Below, in pieces: positions 8,679 to 17,305 of a DNA stretch of 64,000 nt. Each line of letters opens with the position of its first letter. Position 1 is the stretch's first letter. The stretch is from contig JANRMQ010000002.1 in assembly GCA_040981125.1 (NCBI GenBank), forward strand, positions 348,926 through 412,925, in the 5' to 3' direction. Source of the stretch: DASSBQ01 sp040981125 (lineage in GTDB: Bacteria > Nitrospirota > Nitrospiria > Nitrospirales > Nitrospiraceae). The notes under the pieces were generated by a model. That model ran no database searches. It was not told where the DNA came from and saw nothing but the letters and a program-made list of their open reading frames with translations. Both the position numbers and the translations under genes were made by a program.

Positions 8679-10328
8679 ATGGCCGAACACACCCTTCAAT
8701 CCATCGCTTTTCCGACGCTGAGCGAGGCACAGATCGCCGAGCTGTCCCTATGCACCACCGCGAGCTCCAAACTGTATCGGGACGGAGAGGTCCTCTTTGC
8801 GGTAGGCGACCGTGATCTCAAATTCTTCATCATCCAATCAGGCGAAGTCGAAATCGTCGATTATTCCGGCGACCAGCCCAAGACGGTCACGATCCATGGA
8901 AAGGGCGGGTTCACGGGCGACGTCTCCCATTTGACCGGCAATCCGGCGGTCGTCAGTGCCGTCGCGCGGGGCGATTGCATGGTCTATGAAATCCCGGGAA
9001 CCGCCCTTCGAGGGATTCTCGATCAATGCCCCAACCTCAGTGACATCATCCTCCAGGCGTTTATTGCGCGCCGGCAGCTCTTGCGCGAATCAGCCGAGTT
9101 CATTGGTCTGCGGGTAATCGGCTCCCGCTACTCCGTCGACACATTCCGTATCCGTGATTTTCTAGCCAAGAACCACGTGCTGTTCACATGGGTCGATGTC
9201 GAAACCGACCCGCAGGTGGATCGGCTGCTCAAAGAGTTTGGCGTCACGGAATCCGACACGCCCGTGGTCGCGTGCGCCCATCTGCTGCTGTTGCGCAACC
9301 CTTCGAACCCCGAACTGGCCGAGGCGATCGGTATCAGCCGGCCGCTGGACCAGACGGTCTACGACCTGGTGGTGGTGGGAGCCGGCCCGGCGGGCCTGGC
9401 GGCGGCGGTCTATGGGGCGTCGGAAGGTCTCCGGACCGTGGTGCTTGAGCGCACGGCGCCGGGAGGACAGGCGGGCAGCAGCATGCGGATCGAGAACTAC
9501 CTGGGCTTTCCGACCGGCGTGACCGGCAGCGAGCTGGCGGACCGCGCCATCCTTCAGGCCAATAAATTCGGTGCTCGCCTGTCGATCCCCACCTCGGTGA
9601 CCCGTCTGGATTGGGACAAGACCTACTCAATGCTCCATCTCGACAACGGCGACGTCGTCACGGCGAAGTGTGTCCTTATCGCGACCGGAGCAGAATACCG
9701 GCGGTTGGGCATTGCAGGGTGCGACGCGTTCGAAGGAAAGGGCGTCTACTATGCGGCGACGCCCGCTGAGGCCAAGATGTGCCAGGGAGCCGAAGTCGTG
9801 GTGGTGGGCGGCGGCAATTCCGCCGGCCAAGCCGCCGTCTTTCTGGCTCAGCACACCCGCCACGTATTGCTCTCGATCCGTGGCGACGATCTGTACAAAA
9901 ACATGTCCAGTTATCTGGTCCGGCGAATTCAACAGACGAGGAACATCGAGCTGCTGTCCAATACGACAATCCGACGGATGAGCGGGAACGGTCATCTCGA
10001 CTCAGTCGACATCATGAACCACAAGAATGGTCAAGAGCGGAGAGTGGCGACACCGGCGGTGTTCAGCTTCATCGGGGCAGTGCCGCGGACCGACTGGCTT
10101 CCTCCGCAGATCGAGAGGGATGCTGAGGGGTTCATTGTCACCGGCGCAACTCTGGCCCGTTCCTCCCATTGGACGGCAGCGCGGCAGCCGTTTCTATTGG
10201 AGACCAGCCGTCAGGGAGTGTTTGCTGCAGGCGACGTGCGATCCGGATCAAGCAAGCGGGTAGCCTCAGCGGTTGGAGAGGGAGCGATGGCCGTTCAGTT
10301 CGTGCATGAGTACCTGAAAGGGATGTAA
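8679..10328 (+). CDS. Cyclic-nucleotide-domain flavoprotein oxidoreductase (TrxB-like, no CxxC)
   Basis: The 549-residue product joins three parts: an N-terminal cyclic-nucleotide-binding fold (about residues 10-130), a thioredoxin/glutaredoxin-like middle (about 145-215) and a C-terminal FAD/NAD(P)H oxidoreductase. The last has VVVGAGPAGLAAAVYGASEG, GGQAGSSMRIENYLGFP and a second nucleotide site VVVVGGGNSAGQAA. The redox CxxC of thioredoxin reductase is absent: the region reads GVYYAATPAEAKMCQG. It ends with the FAD motif FAAGDVRSGSSKRVASAVGEG. The start is set by GGGAG five bases upstream of the ATG. It probably reduces a low-molecular or protein acceptor under second-messenger control; the substrate is unknown. 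Confidence 0.85.
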   Translation: MAEHTLQSIAFPTLSEAQIAELSLCTTASSKLYRDGEVLFAVGDRDLKFFIIQSGEVEIVDYSGDQPKTVTIHGKGGFTGDVSHLTGNPAVVSAVARGDCMVYEIPGTALRGILDQCPNLSDIILQAFIARRQLLRESAEFIGLRVIGSRYSVDTFRIRDFLAKNHVLFTWVDVETDPQVDRLLKEFGVTESDTPVVACAHLLLLRNPSNPELAEAIGISRPLDQTVYDLVVVGAGPAGLAAAVYGASEGLRTVVLERTAPGGQAGSSMRIENYLGFPTGVTGSELADRAILQANKFGARLSIPTSVTRLDWDKTYSMLHLDNGDVVTAKCVLIATGAEYRRLGIAGCDAFEGKGVYYAATPAEAKMCQGAEVVVVGGGNSAGQAAVFLAQHTRHVLLSIRGDDLYKNMSSYLVRRIQQTRNIELLSNTTIRRMSGNGHLDSVDIMNHKNGQERRVATPAVFSFIGAVPRTDWLPPQIERDAEGFIVTGATLARSSHWTAARQPFLLETSRQGVFAAGDVRSGSSKRVASAVGEGAMAVQFVHEYLKGM

Positions 10329-10415
10329 CCGACAAGAAACCCGGATCGCCGTGATGGCGTTTGGAAGAAATGAACGGGCGCTGCGGGCGCCGTTCTCCGT
10401 CCGAGGTGGAAAGGC

Positions 10416-10928
10416 TTATCCCTGACGATGCAGTGTGAGTTGCAGGCGGCTTTGGAGTTCGGCCAGCCGTGAACGAGCTTGGAGGACGTAAAAGGGATAC
10501 GCCACCTCGGCATAATCCGCCAACACCTCAGAGTAGAGTTGTTTCGCGATATGGTCTTTGCCGTCTTCAGACGCAACGTCTCCCGCATGAATTGCGCACG
10601 AGGCGGCCATAGCGTGCACATCAACCGCGAGCCGGGACGGCGCCTGGAGGGAAAAGGGACCGGCGTGTTCGTCGGCCGAGAGATGCGTGCCCGCGTACCA
10701 TTCTGATTGCTTGCGAACAATTCGAAGCTGGTCGGAAGTCCGTTGAACCACCTCAAAATCCGATGACGCCATGCAAAGCGTATAAGTAGACCACAGATTC
10801 ATAAACCGATCATTGTCGGTTCGGGGAGAGGAGCTGTTCCAAGCGCCCTGACATGCGGTGAGCATGGAAACAACGAACAACAGAAGAACGGCGGTGCTTA
10901 TATGGCGTAAAGACATTCGATCCAGCAT
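10416..10928 (-). CDS. Small lipoprotein of unknown function
   Basis: The 170-residue product has a signal with lipobox LTAC (about residues 23-26), so it should be lipid-anchored. The mature part is mostly helical (for example EVLADYAEVAYPFYVLQARSR) and shows no domain I recognise. In-frame starts at 10928 and 10916 are both possible. The gene is convergent with the flavoprotein gene, 87 bases away. Confidence 0.65.
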   Translation of the reverse strand: MLDRMSLRHISTAVLLLFVVSMLTACQGAWNSSSPRTDNDRFMNLWSTYTLCMASSDFEVVQRTSDQLRIVRKQSEWYAGTHLSADEHAGPFSLQAPSRLAVDVHAMAASCAIHAGDVASEDGKDHIAKQLYSEVLADYAEVAYPFYVLQARSRLAELQSRLQLTLHRQG

Positions 10929-11176
10929 GGGGCCCTACATAAGCAATCTTTGGACCGCAAAGATTTTGATGGGTAACTCATTGAAAACACTGCCCAGTCA
11001 GTTCTATTCGAACGTTTTTTTGGCCAAAAATGTTGTGTATTTAATATTGCACTGTGGAGTAATTGCTACAGAGTTCTGCCTTCGGAAAAGAGTGGCGCGA
11101 AACCCGCCTCCGCTCGATCAAATTCCTTCGAATGATGGCTGGCTTTACCCAGATGCTTATACCGACGCTTGATTAG

Positions 11177-11204
11177 CCCGCATTATCGCGAGAGTAAATG
11201 CGGG
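11177..11204 (-). terminator. Weak hairpin at the modA stop codon
   Basis: CCCGCATT (11177-11184) pairs with AATGCGGG (11197-11204) around a 12-base loop, directly after the modA stop on the minus strand. There is no T-run on either side, so it is at best an imperfect terminator or an RNA-stabilising hairpin. Confidence 0.3.
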
Positions 11205-12062
11205 TTAGGGCACCACTTCTGAAGACCGCTTCTGTCGTCCGGCATATTCGCGGTGAGAGGATGACGGAGGGTCAAATCCATGTTTCACCAATAGACCCTG
11301 AATACGAGGCGTCATCAGAAAATCAGAAAATTGTTCGGCAATAACGCGTACCGCCGTCCGACAGTTCGATACGACAGCTTGCCCGAACTGAATCGACACG
11401 TCAGGTCCGACGGGAGCTTCATCGCTGATGCGCACATACCCCGTATTGATGAGGTTGGCACGGTAAACCACCCCCACATCGGCCTTCCCTGTGCGAATCA
11501 GCGTGAGGATTTCCTCGCTATGCGACGCATAGATCAGATGCGAATGCCTTTTGTACGTTGGATAGCGCTTAATCATCTCCCGGGCAGTGACCTCTCCCAA
11601 GTAGGAGGTTTCGGGATCCCCAAGAGCAATGCGTGTGGTGTGATTGGACAGGGCTTGGGTCAAAGACAGCAACATGGCCGGAGAGTCCGCCGGCAGCACG
11701 AGGACAAGCGATGTTTGTGCGAAGAGCCTGGGATAACCGTTGAGCGTCAGTCTCTTTTTGGAAAGATGCTCGACCTTTTCGATCCCCGCGAACAGGAACA
11801 CATCGATCGGCGCTCCCGTTTCGATTTGATGAAGCAACGTCTTCGATGGCCGGTACAGGATATTGACCGCTGCGCCATATTCTCGCTCGAATATCGGGAC
11901 AATTTCCTCGAACGCCGCTCGTACCGTGTGCGGAGCTCCTACCGTCAGGGACTCGGCATATACGGGCTTTCCAATCCCGGCAGCTGCCAGACCGGCAAAA
12001 GCAGTGATCATCACACGCATCTTCAGTGAATCACCCAGCTGAATGAAGGAAAGTTTTCTCAT
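11205..12062 (-). CDS. modA: Molybdate ABC transporter substrate-binding protein ModA
   Basis: The 285-residue product has an N-terminal signal peptide (cleavage near VYAES, about residue 36) and the ModA fold: LTVGAPHTVRAAFEEI, the ligand-loop segment SKTLLHQIETGAPIDVFLFAG, and RIALGDPETSYLGEVTAREMI. It should bind molybdate or tungstate in the periplasm. No modB or modC gene is adjacent, so the permease must be elsewhere or the protein serves another purpose. The family call is firm. Confidence 0.88.
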   Translation of the reverse strand: MRKLSFIQLGDSLKMRVMITAFAGLAAAGIGKPVYAESLTVGAPHTVRAAFEEIVPIFEREYGAAVNILYRPSKTLLHQIETGAPIDVFLFAGIEKVEHLSKKRLTLNGYPRLFAQTSLVLVLPADSPAMLLSLTQALSNHTTRIALGDPETSYLGEVTAREMIKRYPTYKRHSHLIYASHSEEILTLIRTGKADVGVVYRANLINTGYVRISDEAPVGPDVSIQFGQAVVSNCRTAVRVIAEQFSDFLMTPRIQGLLVKHGFDPPSSSHREYAGRQKRSSEVVP

Positions 12063-12184
12063 ACGTCACCTCACGACGGACACAAACAATCGCTTGGACT
12101 TCGTTGCGCGACGCCGTGCATGCAGCACCCGGTCTGTCACAACACCGCTGCATGCAAAACACTGTCTGGTGGAAGCAAGAAAGC

Positions 12185-12499
12185 TTATCTTGTGGCTGGC
12201 GGAGCGCGTGAAGCCGAAATCGGAAGGCTCAGGTAGCCGACACGGCAGAGTTCGAAAGAGAGGCGTCCGGAGAATCCTTGAGAGATCGACGGGAGACGGA
12301 GATGGCTTGCACTCACGCAATCCTGGGACGACGAAAGCGTGTCTCCCTCCGCCGCATCAACCGTTTCACCGTCGGTCAGGGTGGCCTGCAACGGCGGGGC
12401 ACCATACAACTCCTCACAAACCGCCACGTCGAAGAGGTAGGGAAGCGCAACCCAGGCGAGCAGGAAAGACAGGACAAGGAAGGGTCGTCTCATCCGCAT
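12185..12499 (-). CDS. Possible small secreted protein
   Basis: From the ATG at 12499 the frame gives 104 residues with an RR-led hydrophobic segment (about residues 4-25) ending near VAVCEE, like a signal peptide, then a polar region with two more cysteines. I see no family and no clear ribosome site. It lies between modA and the beta-barrel gene, all on the minus strand. It may be a real exported protein or a chance frame. The remaining bases 12063-12184 and 12500-12678 show nothing else. Confidence 0.35.
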   Translation of the reverse strand: MRMRRPFLVLSFLLAWVALPYLFDVAVCEELYGAPPLQATLTDGETVDAAEGDTLSSSQDCVSASHLRLPSISQGFSGRLSFELCRVGYLSLPISASRAPPATR

Positions 12500-12678
12500 A
12501 TTCACACGTCTATTCTTAATATCTTCAAGTATAGAAAGGAGCGTATCGAAAGGACGCTCGCGTGTCAATAATAGGCGCACATCTTCGAGAGTTCAAAATC
12601 CCTCCTAGACCATTGTGTGGAGGACCTCTCCTCTTAGGAGAATTGACCGCCGCCCGCGCGTCTCATCATTGAGCCAGG

Positions 12679-13686
12679 TTAATTTTGCTCGAAAAAGTAT
12701 TTGAAGCTGATGTTCGGATAAATGGCTTGGATGTCGTCTTGTCCCGCGACGGTGAACATGACACCGATGGCACCGACCAGCTTCGCGCCTGACTCATAAC
12801 GTGAAAAGGTGTATTCGAGGCCCGGCTGAATACCGACGAGCCAGAAGCTGGCCGGAGTAGTGTTGACCGGGTGACCGTCTAATCGCCTGGCGAATTGTTG
12901 CAAGGTCGTCATCTCGACGAGATAGCCGAATCCGGTCCGCTCGTTGACGACATGCTCGAACGCCAGATGCGTGCTGAGCAAATCTCCTCCATATACGGTG
13001 ACCCCCGGTTCGGATCCCGATCCCGGGAAATTGTACGAATAAAACACATTCCCGGTGATCCGGAACGGTTTCAGGTTTTTCCGAAAGAGGAGGCCTTCCG
13101 TCAAAGCCACGGCGCCGAAGCGGCTCGAGGGCACGCGCGACAGAGGAGTAAATCCACCGGGAATTTCTGGCGTGCCGAACCAGTGGTTGGTCGGGAGCGA
13201 GAGCTTGCTATAAAAGGCGACGGACGGTTTCCATGAATCCGGATCTTGCACAATGGGACGGTATTTGAGAACCAAACTGGTCGTGCCGATGCCGGCCCCC
13301 GACGTTCGCCCATCCACCTCCGGAGTATTGGAATGCCAGTACACGCCAGAAATACCGACCCCTGCCAGCACATGGCGGGTGAGTCCGTAGTACAAAATGG
13401 CGGCCGGCATGACTGCATCCGGGCTGAATGGAGAGGCAACGCTCCTGGAGGCGGCGGTGGTGTGCGATTCGCCGGACCCAATCATGCCTTGAACATATCC
13501 CCGGACGTACCACTGCCCTTGGCGAGAAACATCTGCACTGGAGGTAAGGCTCGTGCCGTGAGTCGGCGGGTTCCAGCTTTGGCGGTACTTGGCCATTTCC
13601 TGATCGGTCGGCACCCAGTCGAGCGCAAACACCCGCGTCCAATGGGTAAGAATGAACAGAGCCGCCAATATTGACCGTCGGACCAT
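12679..13686 (-). CDS. Outer-membrane beta-barrel protein (transporter-like)
   Basis: The 335-residue product has a signal peptide (MVRRSILAALFILTHWTRVFA). The mature chain is built of amphipathic strands separated by Gly/Ser/Asn-rich turns (for example GNVFYSYNFPGSG, LVGAIGVMFTVAGQDD) and ends in aromatic strands (NISFKYFFEQ), as in outer-membrane barrels of the meta-pathway phenol-degradation or transporter type. The substrate cannot be told. It stands alone between a small secreted frame and the cupin gene. Confidence 0.65.
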   Translation of the reverse strand: MVRRSILAALFILTHWTRVFALDWVPTDQEMAKYRQSWNPPTHGTSLTSSADVSRQGQWYVRGYVQGMIGSGESHTTAASRSVASPFSPDAVMPAAILYYGLTRHVLAGVGISGVYWHSNTPEVDGRTSGAGIGTTSLVLKYRPIVQDPDSWKPSVAFYSKLSLPTNHWFGTPEIPGGFTPLSRVPSSRFGAVALTEGLLFRKNLKPFRITGNVFYSYNFPGSGSEPGVTVYGGDLLSTHLAFEHVVNERTGFGYLVEMTTLQQFARRLDGHPVNTTPASFWLVGIQPGLEYTFSRYESGAKLVGAIGVMFTVAGQDDIQAIYPNISFKYFFEQN

Positions 13687-13834
13687 CGGAGAATCAGGGA
13701 CATCGTCTCCCCGGACACGTATAGATTAAGACCTGACTCCGACGCAACGGTTTTGCGCGCCGCATCAACGGGAAGATTCGTGGTGATGACTCAATTCATC
13801 ATGCATCATGGCGTGTTGGCGCCAGCGTTGTGGC

Positions 13835-14296
13835 TCAAGCCATGACGGTCAGCCCGTTTTGCTTGAGCACCTCCAGCACCTTGGGAATGTCGGGAGGACC
13901 CGGCGGAATCTCCTTGTCGATGGCGGTGAACATCCGTGTAGCAGAGCCGCCCTCGCCGGTGAGTTCGAGCATCTCGCCGCCGCCGGCGCCGTAGCGAAAC
14001 CCGTGCACCGTGCCGGCCGGCACGTGCACGAGCGTGCCGGGCGTGCATATCACGGTCTTGCCTGCGCAGTTGAACTCGACCATGCCCTTGAGGATATAGA
14101 ACGATTCGTCCCAGTTGTGACTGTGCAGGGGCGGCCCCATTCCTTCATCGCCCTGCTGCCGGGTGATTTCATAGGAGTGAGTCGCCGCATTCGACGCGAG
14201 CACCGTCACCTTGGTGCCGAGCACATTCAAGGCGGGATCATAGTCTGCGGGTGTCACGACAAACCATTGGGCCTTTATGGTGGAATTCAAGCTCAT
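13835..14296 (-). CDS. Cupin-domain protein
   Basis: This 153-residue single-domain cupin has the first motif HSHNWDESFYILKGMVEF and the second PGTLVHVPAGTVHGFRYG, giving the usual His/Glu metal site. Cupins of this kind are small dioxygenase-like or sugar-binding proteins; the substrate is not predictable. AAGGAG seven bases before the ATG at 14296 fixes the start, and the upstream in-frame ATG at 14317 lacks a site. It lies downstream of the copper-radical oxidase gene on the same strand, 316 bases away. Confidence 0.82.
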   Translation of the reverse strand: MSLNSTIKAQWFVVTPADYDPALNVLGTKVTVLASNAATHSYEITRQQGDEGMGPPLHSHNWDESFYILKGMVEFNCAGKTVICTPGTLVHVPAGTVHGFRYGAGGGEMLELTGEGGSATRMFTAIDKEIPPGPPDIPKVLEVLKQNGLTVMA

Positions 14297-14612
14297 GGCT
14301 GAACTCTCCTTTCGCAAGTGGGGGGGCGATTGTCGCGGTTCGTTGATTGCTTGTCAACGGCAACCCGGAAGTTCAAAGCAGCGAGGGGTCTGGTCATATC
14401 CGGCTGGTGTTCCGGGCAGCCGTAAGGTGAGATGCTCAACCCGTCACCTGGTCAGCGAGAGGGCTTTCGTGACCATGGCAGGTAGAGCCGGGGGCGCGGC
14501 GACGAAGTCGGCGCGCGCCTATTCACTGAAAAGTGTCCTGTACGGGAATGACGTCAGGAACCGGGAGGCAATCGTGACAAAACCACCCTGCACCTGACCG
14601 AGAGCGGATGAT
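14297..14612. other. Intergenic region, nothing recognised
   Basis: These 316 bases separate the cupin and oxidase genes. The plus-strand open frame here has neither a ribosome site nor protein-like composition, and I see no hairpin or promoter worth naming. Confidence 0.4.
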
Positions 14613-17252
14613 TTATAACGTGAATGAGCGGACCTGCAGCTCATAGCCGGCCTCGAGCCGTTTAAGCGGACCGGTCAGCGTTACATCCCGCTCCGGCGCC
14701 AAAGCCGCAACCGCCGCCACGAGCGTGGCGTACGCACCCGCTTCACTGGGCTCCAGGGGTTTCCGTTCACGCTCTCGGTGATTCCATTGAACCTTCTCGT
14801 AAGCTTGGATCGGCGTGAGGAACAGCGTCGGTCGGTCTCCGCGCCTTTCGAGAATGAGGCGGTCACCTTCCATTGTTATCGAACCTTTCAGTGTCACCTC
14901 CACCCCTCGCATCTCATATGTCCCGTTGACGATTTTCTGAAACTGTTCTTGCCAGTGATTCAACGGGGGCAACCGATCGTCTTCCAGGTACACCTCGGCT
15001 GTCGAATCGTCCGTATTCGGAACGGGGCTGACAAACGCAACACTTTCCAGCCGGCCCAGCGCTTCGTATGCTCCACCCCAGCATGCGCCGATGCCATACG
15101 GGCATGTGCCCGTTATACCAACCTTCACCGGTGTTCCTTTCGGGGCTTGCGAAATCTCGGCCTCACGCGCATAGATCGAATTATATGCTCCAGGGCTGAC
15201 TGGAGACCGTTCCGTTAGCGCGGCGGACGCCGGTTCTCTGACCAAACCCCGCGCTGCAATCTCGTCTTCCGTTTCAACCGACCGTGAGCGCTGGGACACC
15301 CCCTTGATCTGTATGATGTGGGCCACCGAGGGCACGCCCGTCGAGCTCACGAGGAACAGCATGTAATGTCCGGGGAGACACTCGTTTGATGAGGCAGGAG
15401 CGGTGATGGTGAGCTTCCCGACTTTCGCCTGAAACGGCAAGAAATTGATACGCAGGTTTTCATCGAAAGCATGCGTTACCGAAGGCAAGCGGATCCAGCT
15501 CACTTTGACGATGGCACTCGGTTGAGCCGTCCCGACATCAAAACTCGCCCCATAGTTGACGGAATCGGGAGCCGAAGTGATATTCGGGCGAGGTCCGTTG
15601 AACAAGTACGGGGGAGAAAATATTTGCGCATCCGGATGACTATCCTCCGGGAGATTCGGGTTTTTATCGTCTGGCCGATACTCTCCCCCACCGGCGCTCA
15701 AAACCCTGGCATCCGGCAGCAATACCGCCGTGGAATGGTAGCAACGGTCAACAGATTCCGCACTTAGTTCCCTCCAATTTCCTGTCGCCGGATCCCAAAG
15801 TTCGGCCACGTGAACCGGCTTGCCGGCATCGAGATCATTGAAACCTCTCAGACCTCCGCCTCCACTTGTCCCTCCTACTACCAGCACAGTGCCATCCGGT
15901 AACACCGTGGCATTATGTTGGCGGCGCGCAAATTTCATGGGCTGGGTTTTTTCCCATTTTACGGGAGTCGCCTGGAGATCAATGACTTCGACCTCAGCAG
16001 TCGGAGCGTGATCGCCTCCATTGTTACCGCCGCCGATATATATGACTGTATCAGTGTCATACATGATGGATGGGCAGTAATCGCGAACACCTAATGAGCG
16101 AAAACCAACCTCAGTCCAGTCCCCTGGCGTAGTTGTCTTCAGCAGTAATGTTCGACCATTCGTACCTGACATGAAGACACGACCGTCCGAAGCCACATGC
16201 ATACGAGGATACAATGGCAAACCCTTGAAATCCAAAGGCGTGCCGTCCGCCTTATTGATCGTCTTCCACGTTCCCTTCGACCAGACTTGCAGCAGGGGTT
16301 CCACAATCGTCTGTTCGCCCGGCTTTCGTGTGGGATCAATGTAACTACCGGACAGCACCAGGACGTCTCCATCAGGAAGAGTGGTCGCCGTCGGATACCA
16401 TCGCCGGACCGGCTCTCCATTGGGTCTCGTCATGGGCGCCGTCGCCGTCCATGCGTTCGTCCGCCAGTCATACAGCGCCGCCTGGCTGATGCCGTCACTA
16501 TCTGCGTTATGCCCACCCATTACCAGCAACCGGCCATCTTCTAAGAACGCGTGGCCGGAACAAAATAAGTTCACCTTCGTTCCGTCCGCGAGGGAAGGCT
16601 GAGGCGTATCTGTGATGGTCCCATCTTCCGGATTCCAAACGAACGGCGTACACTCGTGGATATCAAGAGAATCTACAAGTGGGTCGCTGCCCAGATGACC
16701 GTTCCGGCGCCTGCCCCACATCAGGACGTGACCGTTCGGTAAGACGTGGGCATGCGCAGCAACATTCGGAAGCGTGAAAAGCGGTCCCCACTGACCCTTG
16801 GTGGCTGGGTCTTCCATGGTGAAATGGAATGGGGAAGCTTGGGCGAGGTTTTCGACCCCGGTCGTTGTGGACGTGACTGATGCGGGCTCGCCTGCATGCA
16901 CAAATGTTGTGTCGTGGTCCTCGTATGGAATACGGAGGTAATACTGCACCACGTCACCTGTGTTGAACATCTCTTTGGGGATGTCTCCCTTATAATACTT
17001 GTTGTTCCCGATCTCTTTGAGAAAGGTCAACGAGGCCAAGGTCCAATCCGTACCGGTCGCCTTCCTAAAGAAAATCGCGCTTCCTGTCTGTAACTGGTTC
17101 CCTGGGTTCCCCCCGGCGCCCTGAAACTGATTGCCGCTCACGATCGTAACCGCCGTGCCGGGGACAATTGCGCCCATTGGATCGCGCATGCCGCCTCGCC
17201 CACGGGGCTCTGGATTGGCCGGGATGTGCCATACGTTACCGAGATTTGCCAT
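14613..17252 (-). CDS. Galactose-oxidase-like copper-radical oxidase with extra N- and C-terminal domains
   Basis: The 879-residue product carries a kelch-type propeller (about residues 155-545) and the C-terminal galactose-oxidase-like domain (about 545-650). All copper-radical ligands can be placed by motif: C231 in LFCSGHAF and Y286 in RRWYPTAT (the thioether pair), Y505-H506 in DRCYHSTAV, and H594 in SVTHAFDENLRINF. It should oxidise an alcohol or aldehyde and release H2O2. Residues 1-150 are an added domain shared with the neighbouring GH31 protein. Residues about 650-879 are another unrecognised region. There is no signal peptide. GGGGAG lies three bases before the ATG. It follows the GH31 gene by 53 bases, and a peroxidase heads the same run. 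Confidence 0.87.
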   Translation of the reverse strand: MANLGNVWHIPANPEPRGRGGMRDPMGAIVPGTAVTIVSGNQFQGAGGNPGNQLQTGSAIFFRKATGTDWTLASLTFLKEIGNNKYYKGDIPKEMFNTGDVVQYYLRIPYEDHDTTFVHAGEPASVTSTTTGVENLAQASPFHFTMEDPATKGQWGPLFTLPNVAAHAHVLPNGHVLMWGRRRNGHLGSDPLVDSLDIHECTPFVWNPEDGTITDTPQPSLADGTKVNLFCSGHAFLEDGRLLVMGGHNADSDGISQAALYDWRTNAWTATAPMTRPNGEPVRRWYPTATTLPDGDVLVLSGSYIDPTRKPGEQTIVEPLLQVWSKGTWKTINKADGTPLDFKGLPLYPRMHVASDGRVFMSGTNGRTLLLKTTTPGDWTEVGFRSLGVRDYCPSIMYDTDTVIYIGGGNNGGDHAPTAEVEVIDLQATPVKWEKTQPMKFARRQHNATVLPDGTVLVVGGTSGGGGLRGFNDLDAGKPVHVAELWDPATGNWRELSAESVDRCYHSTAVLLPDARVLSAGGGEYRPDDKNPNLPEDSHPDAQIFSPPYLFNGPRPNITSAPDSVNYGASFDVGTAQPSAIVKVSWIRLPSVTHAFDENLRINFLPFQAKVGKLTITAPASSNECLPGHYMLFLVSSTGVPSVAHIIQIKGVSQRSRSVETEDEIAARGLVREPASAALTERSPVSPGAYNSIYAREAEISQAPKGTPVKVGITGTCPYGIGACWGGAYEALGRLESVAFVSPVPNTDDSTAEVYLEDDRLPPLNHWQEQFQKIVNGTYEMRGVEVTLKGSITMEGDRLILERRGDRPTLFLTPIQAYEKVQWNHRERERKPLEPSEAGAYATLVAAVAALAPERDVTLTGPLKRLEAGYELQVRSFTL

Positions 17253-17305
17253 TTTCTCCCCTTACATAGCTTAATGTGTCTGTCGATTCATCCGTGGCAT
17301 CAACA

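Noticed and set aside
10858..11172. Plus-strand frame of 104 codons between the lipoprotein and modA genes
   Set aside because: No ribosome site and no protein-like pattern; the region is A+T-rich intergenic sequence.
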